64,000 nt of DNA, from NCBI GenBank assembly GCA_030549495.1, contig JAUIRK010000182.1, positions 28,818-92,817 of the forward strand, in the 5' to 3' direction. Shown piece by piece: positions 10,513 to 21,677 of this stretch. Within the stretch, counting starts at the first letter, position 1, and each line of letters begins with the position of its first letter. The notes under the pieces were generated by a model. It had not been told where the DNA came from and made no database searches. It saw nothing but the letters and a program-made list of their open reading frames with translations. The position numbers and the translations under genes were made by a program. This DNA comes from Nectonema munidae (lineage: Eukaryota; Nematomorpha; Nectonematoida; Nectonematidae).

Positions 10513-12125
10513 TAAGATGGGTTTTATTCAAGCTTGAACAAATCAACTTATGTGTCTCTAAAACACTAGTGAAGTTGAAACACATCTCATAACCATTTTC
10601 ATGTGTTGTAATCTTCTTATAATATTAAACTTTTATGTGCTCTCTTTTGTCTCATATTAATTAACTAGTTTGTGCCTTATTCATTCTTGTCCTCAATCTA
10701 TACGTCATCAATATCTTAATTCGGAAGGGTGCAACTGCATTCTAGATTATAATTTTCATGCATTTGTCCTTCTGAGAAAAATCTTGCTCTTCGTAAATTG
10801 CTGTATCACGAATATATTATTATTGTGTCAACTTTGATTATTATTTGCCAACTTTTCAGTCAAACAGGTTGAAAATATTAAAAATTTCTTTATAACTCTA
10901 AAAATAATCAAAATTTGTGAAATTAATATAAAATTTTTTGTAAAAAAAATTAATGTTTTTAACACTAGTTTAACAATTTTTTTTTAAATATTTTTTTTCA
11001 ATTCCAACATATTTATTCAATAATAATTGTCTTTTTCAAAATTATTTATTCACATTTAAAAACTTAGTAGCCAGGATAAAATTTTCTTCGCTGTGTTTGT
11101 TTTTATCTCTTCTTTGTAAAATAATTTTTAGTTAGATTTTTTGTCATTGAATCAATTGTTGGCAAACAATTACATTTAAAAATATATTTTAAAGTAATCT
11201 CAGTAAAAACTGAACAAATTTAAAACAGAAATATGAGAAAATGAGACAAAGTATTACCTAAACCAATCACACGGCGTAAAAGCCACATTTTTCCTTTTCT
11301 ATATTTTCTATATTTTCGAAAATTTCTAATCATATTACTTACCCCTAAACATGTAAGACACACTTCCTGTTTATTTATAAATTACACACGCTCATTCTAC
11401 TTATTTTAGTTACACAACCTTTGGTTCTTATATGTTTTGCTTTCATTTTAGACACTCTTGATAAAGACCGCAATGTTGAAATATTGAGTAGATTTATTTT
11501 GTTTGTAAAGTCGAGAAATAAAATTATTTTTCTTTTGAAACACATGAATATTACATTTTGTGTGGTTAAAAAATGGTTATATATTTAGTTAATTCGACGC
11601 TACATTGACTTCTATATATTTAAGCGTAACCGATAAAATAATTTTCTTTCTTGGTATAACAATGATTTTTCATTTTTTTGAAATTTCTAACCAAAGCAAC
11701 ATGAGATCATGTTCGCTAAAAGCTGAAAAAATTTAAATGTATAAATTTATATTTCTCATGAAGTTTTTGAATAATAATAAACATCTAGATGGTTTATATA
11801 TAATATATTTAATGATAAATAACAATCAATTAAGCAATAAAAATCGCTGCAAAATGACATGGTGAAAAATATTACTGATTACTACTCTAACTAAACAGAG
11901 CACATTTGTCAAAATTTGCAAAAAAAATTGCAAAATTTTTTAATTAAAAAACTAAATAAAAAGGTATTGAAGAAATGATAAAATTTGTGCGAAAAATTTA
12001 CAAGAATTTTAAAATATCAAAAAGAGTTTAAAAAAAGAAACATCAAAATAATATAAACATTGTAAAATCAAAAAATTGAATTCAGATACAATTGTAAAAA
12101 GACCAAATAGAATTGCAAAAAAAGA
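10513..12125. other. No recognisable feature
   Basis: AT-rich sequence without a long open frame, splice-coherent exon, RNA fold or repeat that I can support. Confidence 0.5.
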
Positions 12126-12129
12126 CCAA

Positions 12130-12330
12130 GCTCTTCACTCATGCAAATCCTTAGTCAAGAAGCCCATTCTTGAATATGGCAACGCTGTCAACACAAAGAA
12201 GATTTTAAACTAGAATACAATGTTGCTCACAAAATGTATAAAAGGAATGTGGAATCTAAGATAATGTCAATGAAGCTAAACTTTGAATTTGAACTCAATG
12301 AACTGGTTCTAAGCAATGACGCCTGTAATT
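12130..12330 (+). mobile_element. Short LINE reverse-transcriptase fragment
   Basis: A translation near 12140-12215 reads like the RT thumb region of CR1/RTE-type LINEs: KSLVKKPILEYGNAV corresponds to the common KSLVRPILEYG block. Stops follow soon after. It is a small relic. Confidence 0.4.
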
Positions 12331-14312
12331 TCACTGTTGGTATTTAACTCCATAAGATGATAACTTGACTGCCGGTAATCTCCCTAATGTGAAAAAAAGT
12401 GAAATTTGTAGATAACAAATTTAGGTAGATTATTTCATAAACTTTTTAAAAAATGTTACATGCATATGTTTTTTGATTATAAATTCATTTTACACTGTTT
12501 TAGTCTTTTTTTTACTTTAAGTTCATTATAAAAAATTTCAATTTTTTTTAAAATACGAACTTAGTGTTCAAAATTTTTTTTGAAAAATGAATAACATCTC
12601 ATAGCATTAATCTTACAATGAATAAAAGCGTATATCACCGTTTTAAAGTTTTGTTAACTGGGGTAAATTACCACCTGGGGGTAATTTAACAATTTTCAGG
12701 GGTAATGGAGGGTTTAGAGAAAAAGAAGTTAATAAAATCTGAAAATCGTACTTGGAGTTAGAATAAATGTCCAAATAGTCTTAGTATGTATTTTTGTAAA
12801 CTAAATTGTAACAATGTTCAAATACAATAAATATAAAATATCTCTACTCTTTTCATTTAATCATATATATCTATCTTGGCAACATTTTTGAAAGAGGTAA
12901 CATGCTTATTGGGGCATGTTAAATTGGGTAACAAACTATAATTATCTAATAAGAGATATTAATAATTATAGATATTATTATTAATATTATTAATATCAAG
13001 ATATTATATAATTATAATATCAAACAACCAACAAACTAAAAACTATAAAAGTTTGGGAACGACTGCCTTGAGGGAATGCATCGAACTAGCGGATTAAATG
13101 TAAAAAAGAAGACCTTAAAGGGAGAGAACTTAAAATAGTTTTCAAAATACTTTTTTATATATCAAATTCTTTTTTAAGTTTATATGAAGTTTGTAAATTA
13201 GGAATATCTTACTATATGTATATAATGTTATTATCTCTATTTAGTTTTGTTGATTTTGAACCAATGATTCCTATATTAATTTTTCACCACCCCCTCCCCC
13301 TTCCATTTAGGTTTTAAAAACCTTAAACCACCTTTACGATATAAAAAACATCACGTGAACATTTCTAGATTAAAAATATGACTTATCATTTTTACTTTAA
13401 CAATATATGTTAATCATTCATATACCAAGGTATTATAAACATATTGGAAATAGATTGTTCCTATATTTATGCGAATGAGTCATCTCACAAGAAGTTCCTT
13501 AACTTGAGGCTTTGAAGAAGAAAGTAGAGAGCGCTAATCTCCTTCAACTTGCAATCTTTTTTTCGGTAGAATTTGTGAACTTTTAAAGTATGTTATTGAA
13601 AATTTATTTATTAAAAAAAGGTTATAAAATAATTTTTATTTTTTTTTAGCTTTCTGGCGTTTTGAAATGTCACCAAATAATTTACAAGAATCTTAATATA
13701 CTTAACTTTATTGACGATCTCAAGCATTTTTAATACAAATGTTTGATCGTATATTATGTTTTCTTTTGCCATCTATATTACATTTCCCTAATACAAAATG
13801 ATGATGAGTTAAACTTTTGGTTTTTATTCATATGCGCTTTCAAAAGAAGTCCTAATTTTTTGAATCAGAATTTTCCCTAGTGTTAATGTTTTGCCTGAAA
13901 TATCTCCACCACGCATTATAAAAACATTGTTGCATACTTCTGAATCACAGCGTTTGAGATGAGACCGTTATATAGTGGAAGAGAGAATAAAAGGGTTCCG
14001 TTTTTTACCGAAGGTAAGGTGTACTTTGTGAGTAACCAAGCGTAAAGTGAGAATGTTAAAATCAGCATTCTTATAAACTTTGCATATACACTAAGACAGG
14101 GGAAAAGCAGACAAAGAAGAAGAAATGCCTGCGACAGGAGGACAGATACTGCCTCATTACCACAACGGCCTCATCATTCCAAGTGAATTTCCTCCTACAT
14201 GCGTCGTCTGCGCGCCCCAAGCTTTTCATTTGCAAATTATTATCTGCAGCAATAATCCATTACATTTCAAAAAAGATGGCAGAACATAATCACCATGGTA
14301 AGAGAGTTTTTA
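12331..14312. other. No recognisable gene
   Basis: AT-rich. Near 12650-12715 there is a local cluster of GGGGTAA/TTACC-type short inverted motifs. Near 13290 there is a C-rich stretch. Neither could be assigned. Confidence 0.4.
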
Positions 14313-14328
14313 TTTCCTATCCTTGTTT

Positions 14329-14670
14329 CTTCTTCTTCTTTGCCTACACCTAATCCCGAAGTTGGGGGTCGGTGGCAAATACAGTTTCCTATCAGTGTCT
14401 GCGCTAAGCAAATATTTTAGGGGGGGGGGGGCTTCATTGGGGCGCTAATTTTTGAACTATCAGATTAATCTGCCTCAAGGCGAACCTATGATGTATTTGT
14501 CAAGCCATATCTATACAGATTACATTTTCATGAAAGAAATTATCATGGATGCTAGATGTTTGTCATATTTTTTTAGGGTAATGAAATTTTTTTTGGGGAG
14601 CTGGAAATTAGCTGCCAGGGGTGGGGGGGGGGGGCTTGTGCTCCAAAATTTAATAGGTAGCGCGGGTCTG
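14329..14670 (-). mobile_element. 5'-truncated LINE 3' end with 16-bp target duplication
   Basis: The sequence TTTCCTATCCTTGTTT is perfectly repeated at 14313-14328 and 14671-14686, bracketing 342 bp. The left edge is (TCT)n, then GCCTACACCTAATCCCGA and GGGGGTCGGTGGC. Read on the minus strand this is a LINE 3' terminus ending in (GAA)n, related to the plus-strand copy at 51545-51640 (shared CCACCGACCCCCA / CCATCGACCCCCA). The rest of the insert, with two long G runs, appears to be a second nested element. Confidence 0.65.
14399..14666. mobile_element. MITE with G runs and GCGCTA-type inverted ends (copy 1)
   Basis: The left end CTGCGCTAAGCAAATATTTT then a G run, and the right end (reverse complement) CCCGCGCTACCTATTAAA, form imperfect inverted repeats. 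G runs of about 12 lie inside both ends. A second copy with similar ends is at 15478-16024. No clear target duplication was found. Confidence 0.4.
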
Positions 14671-14859
14671 TTTCCTATCCTTGTTTACGTATTATTAAAT
14701 ATAATATATAAATAGAGGCGAACATCATTAATCCCTTGTTCAATGATGCGAATGCTTCATAGTCTCACCATATTTTTGATCCTTTTTAAAGTTTTATTTA
14801 ATTAAATGCAAATACAATTCGAATAGCAAGACAATTTTAACAGAAAAGATGCAATGGTA

Positions 14860-15182
14860 CTTTCCTGTTATCGCCCCACCACCCCAAAATGTTATAAAAC
14901 ATGTATCAAAGTACACAAATGTATTAAAAAAAACAAGTGAAAAATCTTTTAATCTGTAGGTGGATAAAATTCAAAAAAAAAATTTCAAAAAAAAATTCAA
15001 AAAAAAATTTCGTTGTCAAGTTTTCGAATCAATTTCTTTAAATTTTCCATTTATGGGCTTTTTTTCTATGAAAAAGGTTTTGATTAATGATATATAGTAA
15101 ATTTAATGTAGGTAGGTTAAAACAATACAAGAATATTTATCGTGGTAGAAGAGCGATGGGTGGTGGGGCGATAACAGGAAAG
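14860..15182. mobile_element. Tc1/mariner-type MITE, perfect 25-bp TIRs, TA target site
   Basis: The left end 14860-14884 begins CTTTCCTGTTATCGCCCCAC, and its exact reverse complement occupies 15158-15182. Both ends are flanked by TA (14858-14859 and 15183-15184). Perfect 25-bp terminal inverted repeats and a TA duplication with no coding capacity in 323 bp fit a non-autonomous mariner-like element, probably recently inserted. Confidence 0.8.
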
Positions 15183-15237
15183 TATAACTCACCACCAAAC
15201 CATATAACACCAAACTCATCAGACCATATAAAAAATA

Positions 15238-15365
15238 CACACTACAAATGATCCTATGTTTCTAGAAACAAATACTCTACCAATGATCCTATGTTTCAAG
15301 AAACAAACACACTACAAAAGATCCTATGTTTCGAGCGAAGCGAGAAACGACCACGGGCCCGGCTA
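15238..15365. repeat. Three tandem units of the GAGCGAAGCGAG repeat
   Basis: Three units of roughly 45 bp share GATCCTATGTTTC followed by AGAAAC. Only the third carries the GAGCGAAGCGAG core, and it ends with GGGCCCGGCTAA. The first two look like copies with the core collapsed. The family matches 144-245. Confidence 0.6.
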
Positions 15366-15477
15366 ATATGTATATAATATAAAAAAATCGACAAAGATTT
15401 GTAGCATTTTAAAAAATAAAAATGAGTCTTTTTGTCAATTTACCTTTTTCATTTAAGCATCCATTTATACAGTATAC

Positions 15478-16024
15478 GCGCTAAAAAATTATTACGGGGG
15501 AGGGGAGCCTGTGAAGGGGCAAAAATGTACATTATGGAAAAAATTTATTATCTTATCAGAAGAGGGCGCTAAAAGTACTATATAAATTACAAAAACAAAT
15601 TGTTATAAAGGCATTTAATCATTTTCAAACAGTTTTGTTTCCAATATATGGCATAAATGTTCTCAAAGACAGCTATATGTTTTTATAATTTTTCTTAAGT
15701 TAAGACACTTGGGCAGTGGCGTAGCCAAAAAATAGAAGTTGGGGGGGGGGACATGCAAGGAATAAATTCTTTTAGGGGGGCAAGCATATTGGAAATAAAA
15801 TAAGAACTTTAATTAAGTAATAAAAATATTTGGTATTTGGGGGGGGGGGGGGCAGAAAAGGTATTTGAGGGAGGGGGGGGGGGGGAGGGGCACTGCCCCC
15901 TTGCCCCCTCTGGCTACGCCCCTGCACTTGGGGCAAGTTGAAAATTTTTAGGGGGGGGGGGGGGCAAAAAATAAAACTAGAGGAGGGGGGGGGCACTTGC
16001 CCCAAAAATATATAGGTATCGCGG
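15478..16024. mobile_element. MITE with G runs (copy 2), interrupted by another MITE
   Basis: The left end has ACGCGCTAAAAAATTATTAC then a G run. The right end, read in reverse complement, has CCCGCGATACCTATATATTT. Both resemble the ends at 14399-14666. A complete MITE at 15714-15924 has inserted into it and duplicated 8 bp of it. The outer limits are approximate. Confidence 0.35.
15714..15924. mobile_element. MITE with CAGTGGCGTAGCCA ends and 8-bp TSD CACTTGGG
   Basis: The left end is CAGTGGCGTAGCCA and the right end TGGCTACGCCCCTG, inverted repeats with one or two mismatches. The 8-bp target duplication CACTTGGG is perfect on both sides (15706-15713 and 15925-15932). The interior holds several G runs of 9-13. 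The 8-bp duplication and CAG/CTG termini fit the hAT superfamily. There is no coding capacity. A minus-strand proline-rich frame across it is only the C-run complement. Confidence 0.8.
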
Positions 16025-16321
16025 GCTTTGTATCTATATCAATACGAACTTATAACTTGTTTTGTCACTTCTCTACGATCTGATGTATTGTATGGAAATC
16101 ATATTTTTTCTGTGGCCCCCTTAAAATTTCTTGTGGCCCCTCAAGGGACCCATATATTCTTGAAAGTATTCAAAATGTAGGAGCATTAAACTTTATCACC
16201 ATGTGAAACAAATGTCCAGTACTATTTAAATGTACGAGTAACATTGTAAAAATTTTTACTCCGAAATAGGAGTAAAAATAATTTTAAAATTTCTACCGAA
16301 CCCCAGTGAGACTCAATGATT

Positions 16322-16400
16322 ATTAGGGTGTACCTCTCAGCTTAAAAGTTAAAGGTCAGAGGTTCGATCCCCAAGGCTCCCAACTCTAAAAACAAATTCA
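16322..16400 (+). mobile_element. tRNA-like SINE head
   Basis: A B-box match GGTTCGATCCC lies at about 16359, with A-box-like TACCTCTCAGCTTAAAAG about 30 bp upstream. This is RNA polymerase III promoter spacing. The flanks do not fold into a full tRNA cloverleaf, so a tRNA-derived SINE is preferred over a tRNA gene. A separate CAGTGGCGTAGATA at about 16489 looks like a lone MITE left end. Confidence 0.35.
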
Positions 16401-16734
16401 CAAAAACTGTGATTAACCATCTTAAGTATAATGCGAGCATATAGCGATACGGCTGAAAGTGTTTTGATATCTCAAACCAACAAATCGAACCCCAGTGGCG
16501 TAGATATAAAAATTGCCGCCCGGGCGTTTCATGAATTTGACGCCTCTCTTTTATTTATAAAATAAATAAAATCTTGCTAAGAACGCGTAATACTCATTTT
16601 ATTTATAATTTAATTTTGAAAATATAAATGCTTAAAATTGGAAAGTAAAGTTTTAGTATAAAAATAAAAAAATGTAAAGGCTAATTGATTATATATACAT
16701 ATTCATTCCGCACTTTTTCACTGGTTAACTTTTC

Positions 16735-19060
16735 TAGCTTTTTTTGTTCGAACACTATTCAATAACTTCGTCAAAAACAATCTTCTCTGTCAGCTCTCTT
16801 TCTATAGATAATATATGGCGAGATTTTTTAGCCGCAACGTACTCATAGAAGATCTTAAGTAATTTTTGATAAGTTTTAGCTTCGAAAACTTCTTTCACAA
16901 GTGGCAACACTTATAGCTATCGTCAGGAAAATTCTTAGTATTATTACTATATTTGGAACTGAATCTCCAAGATTATATTTTTGGATGAAAAGTAAAAGTT
17001 CAAAAGGACTTTCCATCGACGCATGTTTATCATTTTCAATTACAGCAACAGAATAAAAATTCTGAAGTCTTTTTCTTTCAATTAAAAACTCTTTATCAAT
17101 GTCGTTATAATTTTCTTTGAATTGGAGTTCATATTTACTATCAAGTAGGTTTGACGGAGTAAGAAAATCATATTTTTCAGCAATTTTATGAATTTGTTTG
17201 AATCTTGAAGTTATTTCTAAACATTTCTATTTCAAATCATCATCATCATCATCAAGTCTTTTATCGAGTATTTTCTTTTTTCTTTTGAGTCGACGACGTT
17301 CCATGTTTATTCCTAAATCGTTGGAAATCTTTCGAATCTCTCGAAATCTCTCGATTCTCCAAAAGAATGCTTTATAGCGCTTTCATTTTTTGATTACATT
17401 ACTGTATGTTTATTCCTTTTTTTTGCAGATAAAACTGTGCATCATTTATTTCTGAAGGAATTGGTTCCCAGAAACCAAGGAAGCACAACAAAGAAAATGA
17501 GTGTAGAGCAGAAATGAAAACACCGGCATCTGCTCTTGTGGCTGTATTTTCTTCTTCATCAGTCAACTTTTCTAAAGCATCTAACATTTTTGGAAATTCT
17601 TTTTTAACGACACTCCCGGCTTCTTTTCTTGCACATCATCGCGTTACAATTAGGCGTTTCACACTTTTACCAGTTATTGAAGTCAATATATCCCAACGAT
17701 GGGTTGATGAAGAGAAATAAACAAATAAACGTTCTAAGGATCCAAAAAACGTAACAGAAGTAACAGCAGGTGAGGCTGCGGGAACACATGCTAGATTCAG
17801 TGAGTGGTTTGAACAAGCCACAAATTCTGCTTTAGGGTTTATTTCTTTGATACGTTTTTGTAATGCACACCAACAATTACCGCAGCATTATTATAAAATT
17901 GTCCTCTACAGTTTCCAATATCAATTCCATCTTTTTCCAAACTTTCTAAAATCTTTAATGTAATTTTTTCAGAAGTTTTGTCTTTAGTTTCGATAAAATC
18001 TATAAATGATTCAACAACAAACAATTCGTTTTTATCAATCAATACATACCGTAAAATTTGGCTTGTGTGATTTTTATGTGAGCTGTCAGGAGTGCTGTCA
18101 AATATCATAGAAAAGTACTTGACTTTATTAACTTGAACAATTATTTTTGACTTTACACTTTTTCCCATGATTTCTATAAACTCGTTTTGAATCGTAGGAG
18201 GTAAATAAGAAACAAATCTTTTTTTGAGCTGGGTTCTACGAAGATGTTCTCGTAAAACTGAATCATACTTTGCTAACAAATTAACTGACTCTAAAAAATT
18301 TCCCCTGTTTCACTGTGATTTTGGTTTAATTTAATCCTCATCGCTATCATTATTTATTTCTTCTCAGTGACCGCGAAAAGCCAAATTTTGTTTAGTTAAA
18401 AATTTAACAATATCAAGCAACCTTGAAAGAATTTCTCTCCATTTTTTTACTTCACAAACGGGCTCATTTCATGACTAAATATTTTAGGATTCAGTTTCGA
18501 CCATGAATTAAATCAGTCTTCAGAATCAAACTTTGAATTACTTATGTTTCAGTCTGAGAATAACTTACAGCAAAAACAAATATAGATGTCTTGTGAGGAT
18601 AGTAAATGATCCATGTTTCAAAATTTTTTTCACCATTTGGAAGCCTTTGAAAAAACCATTCGCGTGTTAAACTTCTGCATTGTCCTTTCAGTGAAGAACC
18701 TTGGCGATATACTTTAGTAAAATTTGAATCTAAATTTTGAACTACAGATGATCCTTGATGTACAAGCAAAATTCGTGTATTATCGTCAATCTTAACTGAC
18801 CACAGACCTACATCTTTCATGTTTACTTCTGGTACTATTCTTGTTTTTTTTATGCGACTTTCAAAATTTGAAAGTGTTGACGTTTCATTTGATGTTGAAT
18901 CTTTTGAAAGTGAAAAACTAAGTTCGTGATCATCTTGAGGATTAAATGTTTTAGGACAAGGACTGATATATTTTAATATTGCTCATTTATACTTTTTCAA
19001 TGAAATATCTCTTTCCCTTCTTTTTCTCCTGTAAAAAGCTTCATTTTCTTTAACTCGTTT
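16735..19060 (-). pseudogene. hAT transposase relic (ZMYM1/DUF4371 type)
   Basis: Read right to left, pieces follow family order. 18542-18820 carries a TTF-type zinc-finger region (SLTREWFFQRLPNGEKNFET). 17839-18279 carries a DUF4371-like region (FSMIFDSTPDSSHKNHTSQI and GIDIGNCRGQFYNNAA). 17636-17821 has ACSNHSLNLACVPAASPAV and FSSSTHRWDILTSI. 17250-17590 has ALEKLTDEEENTATRADA and WEPIPSEINDAQFYLQKKG. A weak hAT C-terminal segment follows to about 16750. At least four frame changes or stops separate the pieces. Host genes of the ZMYM1 kind share this ancestry, but the breaks argue for a dead transposon. Confidence 0.8.
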
Positions 19061-19990
19061 CATCTAAAAATGAAACAAAGTTTCAATAAGTCTAAACTTT
19101 TTGCTATTACGGTCGTTCATGCAAGATGAATAAAAAATAAGAACTAACTTTACAATTGAAACGTTATGAATTAGTTCAGTGTTTTCCAAACCCATGTAAT
19201 TTACACTAAATATTTAATTAAAAAGTTTTAGCGGGTAATGAAGGCTTGGGATAAAAATGATATGTATTTTCTAAAAATCATGAAAATATTGGAGTAACTG
19301 GCGTTATAATTAATGCCAAAATAGTAGGACTGAGGACTCCAAGTATAAATCCCTGAATTCAACTTCGGCTCCTTTATTTCAATGAATTTGAATTTTGACA
19401 CGTACTTCATTAGATACATACCAGCTGTTTTAAACATGAGAGATGGGGGACGGGCGAAGCACATCCATACATTTTAACCGAATTTCCATCCAACAGAATA
19501 TATGTCTTTACTTACACACATAAAGAATAAACTTTAAGAGATGTTGAGGTTATTTCAAAGTTTTTTGATGGAATAAATTTGTCGTTGCAATTTAAAAATA
19601 TTTGGAAATGTAGGAAAAGTATATTTAACAAAATTTCACCAATTTTTGAGTAAAATAATTTATTTTTTGAAAAAAGTAAAAACTCGAATTTTTTGTTTTT
19701 TTTTAAATTTTTTTACTAATCAATTCAAAAAAATTTGCAGAAAAAATTGTTACTTTTGTGAGCTCTGTGTATCACCAAATTATATTTGATAATATTCAGG
19801 CTACATATGTTAAAAGGCAAACTTATTTTTGACATGACACCAGATCGTTTTTTCTTAACTTTACACCTTTCTCATAACTGTCCTCAACTTTTAAGTTAAT
19901 ACTATAGAAAGAAATTTATTAACAAACTTTGAAGTTCACGGGTAAAAATGGAGCTAGAGTAGAACTTTTCCTCTCTCCTTGATGTTATCA
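19061..19990. other. No recognisable feature
   Basis: AT-rich spacer between the hAT and Tigger relics. A 78-residue minus-strand frame at 19228-19464 has no family motif. Confidence 0.4.
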
Positions 19991-19996
19991 GCAGCT

Positions 19997-20800
19997 CTAA
20001 ATATCCAATGATTTGCTTCCAGAACAGAGATATCGGGGGGGGGGGTGTTCTGCGGCAGAGTTTGTGTTGTTGAACTTGATGAGAAGTGCGGTAATCATGG
20101 GTTTTCGATAATGAGCCTTGTATGATCCCATGGTTCCCCGAATAAGTGGTTGAAGTACAGAAATGGAATTTGGTGGTAGATAACTGAAAATAACATTGCT
20201 CGGATGTAGCGATGTCAAGGAACTATAGGATCCTACTTTCCTGAACTTTCATAGCACTGTTTACCAGGCGTATCCTCTCTGTAAATAAATTTGCACTCCT
20301 CCAGGCATTTCTATTTGCGTAGTAGATGATAGGTAGATCACTTTTGTCAACAAATTTAAAACAGCGTGAATTAAATGCATTGCCTGCAAGTCCCACAGAA
20401 AAAGAATGACGGCTAGCTAAAATCAATCATTTTGAATATGTAATAAAATGTTTACTTTTACCTATTACTAGTGGCTCAACTTTTTCCCAGTTGAGCTACA
20501 GGCCAGCATCAGAGTAAGTCTTTCTTTTGCATTTTTACACCTTTACAATACTGATCTCTGCCTGAAAGTGTTTTTTTCTGATAGAGCGTGATTTCATTGA
20601 TTGTGCCTGTAAGCACAGTGCCTTTTTCTCCACTGACTTTGTACGCATTGACAGAATAAAAGGGACCATGGATTGGACGCTTTGAAATCCAGTACCTTCA
20701 GTTTAGTTGCCAATATAAGCGCTTTTCCTCGAATAATGGCTCCGGAGATGTGTGTGATTTTTGGCTGAGCACTGCTGAATCACTTGCACACTAAATCATT
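19997..20800 (-). pseudogene. Tigger/pogo (CENP-B-like) transposase relic
   Basis: From right to left: an HTH region at about 20640-20800 (ITHISGAIIRGKALILATKL and DFKASNPWS), then DDE-domain pieces at 20223-20426 (KSDLPIIYYANRNAWRSANL, MKVQESRIL) and at 19997-20218 (FSYLPPNSISVLQPLIRGTM, GSYKAHYRK). These match the order of the family's CENP-B HTH and DDE_1 domains. Several stops and shifts break it, and a run of about 11 G (20036-20046) interrupts the end. The aspartates of the catalytic triad cannot all be placed. Confidence 0.8.
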
Positions 20801-21424
20801 GATGGCAAACGTGTACACTTTGTGTTATGCCTTTGTTTCTCTAGATTTGCATTAATTTCATACTAATGTAAGCAAGGACGCAACAAGAGGGGCAGTTGCC
20901 CCCTATGATAGAATTATGTTATAAAATTTTAAACCTTTTAATTTCTAATAAAAAATCAAAATGTTAAACTTCTATTTTAAAACAATTTTAAAGATTTTTA
21001 AAAATATTACATTACGAGTAAGTCGCAATTCTAGACCTTGGCGTATTGTTGGACGAGACATGTTCAACAAAATTAGAAATCATCTGTTGTTCTACTAGGA
21101 GATTGTTTTGACTAAGAAAAATATTTGAAGTAAGCTCAAGCATTTTTGATTAATTTGTAGTTAACTATTAGTGTCTCCACCCCGATTGCTTTTTTTAATC
21201 TCTGAAAACGGGGTCCCCGAAAAAAACATATTTATCCCAGGCTATCCTCAATGTATGCATATTGTATATCAAAAAATAGACATATTTTTTTTAATTAAAA
21301 TTTAATGTATACTTAAGATTTTTCAAAATATAAAAATGCATATTTTATGTAAAAAAAAATATTTTAAAAATAAAGCTAAACGAGTATCATGTTTATTTCT
21401 TATTTTTGATTTAACATAACATAA
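20801..21424. other. No gene; possible decayed MITE ends
   Basis: GGGGCAGTTGCCCCC at about 20897 is a short palindrome like the interior of G-rich MITEs. TAGTGTCTCCACCCC at about 21170 resembles the terminal repeat of the hAT at 34923-35577. Neither has a visible partner end. Confidence 0.3.
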
Positions 21425-21560
21425 TAAGGGGGCGTGAGTATGGTTGTTTAGATACTGGGTTTCGATAATTCAAGGTCTTGGGTTCGATCCCACATCAAGC
21501 CTACTTTCTTCAGAGTTCAATACAAGCGGCGCAATTGTGCCTTCTCGATGAAAACACCCC
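21425..21560 (+). mobile_element. tRNA-derived SINE, copy 1
   Basis: Begins GGGCGTGAGTATGGTTGTTT (A-box region), has the B box GGGTTCGATCCC about 50 bp on, then CATCAAGCC, which pairs 6 of 7 with the start as an acceptor stem would. The body after the head (TACAAGCGGCGCAATTGTGC) is shared with 38712-38840. Related copies are at 38712 and 39533. Confidence 0.65.
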
Positions 21561-21677
21561 ACGGTACCTTTGCCTATAATTTAAGCGATAAGGAAATGCC
21601 AGAAATAAGACTGTGAAAATTCCATCATGTAATGAAAGGGTGTGATATACTTACAATCAAAGTTAACTTGGTAAATG

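Noticed and set aside
15772-16005. Proline-rich minus-strand peptide
   Set aside because: Produced by C runs complementary to the G runs of MITEs.
17839-18279. Functional host ZMYM1-like gene
   Set aside because: Neighbouring domain pieces lie in different frames with stops and no splice signals that would join them.
21430-21500. Functional tRNA gene
   Set aside because: A and B boxes are present, but T-stem pairing is poor and the same head recurs with a shared body at two other sites, so it is a SINE.
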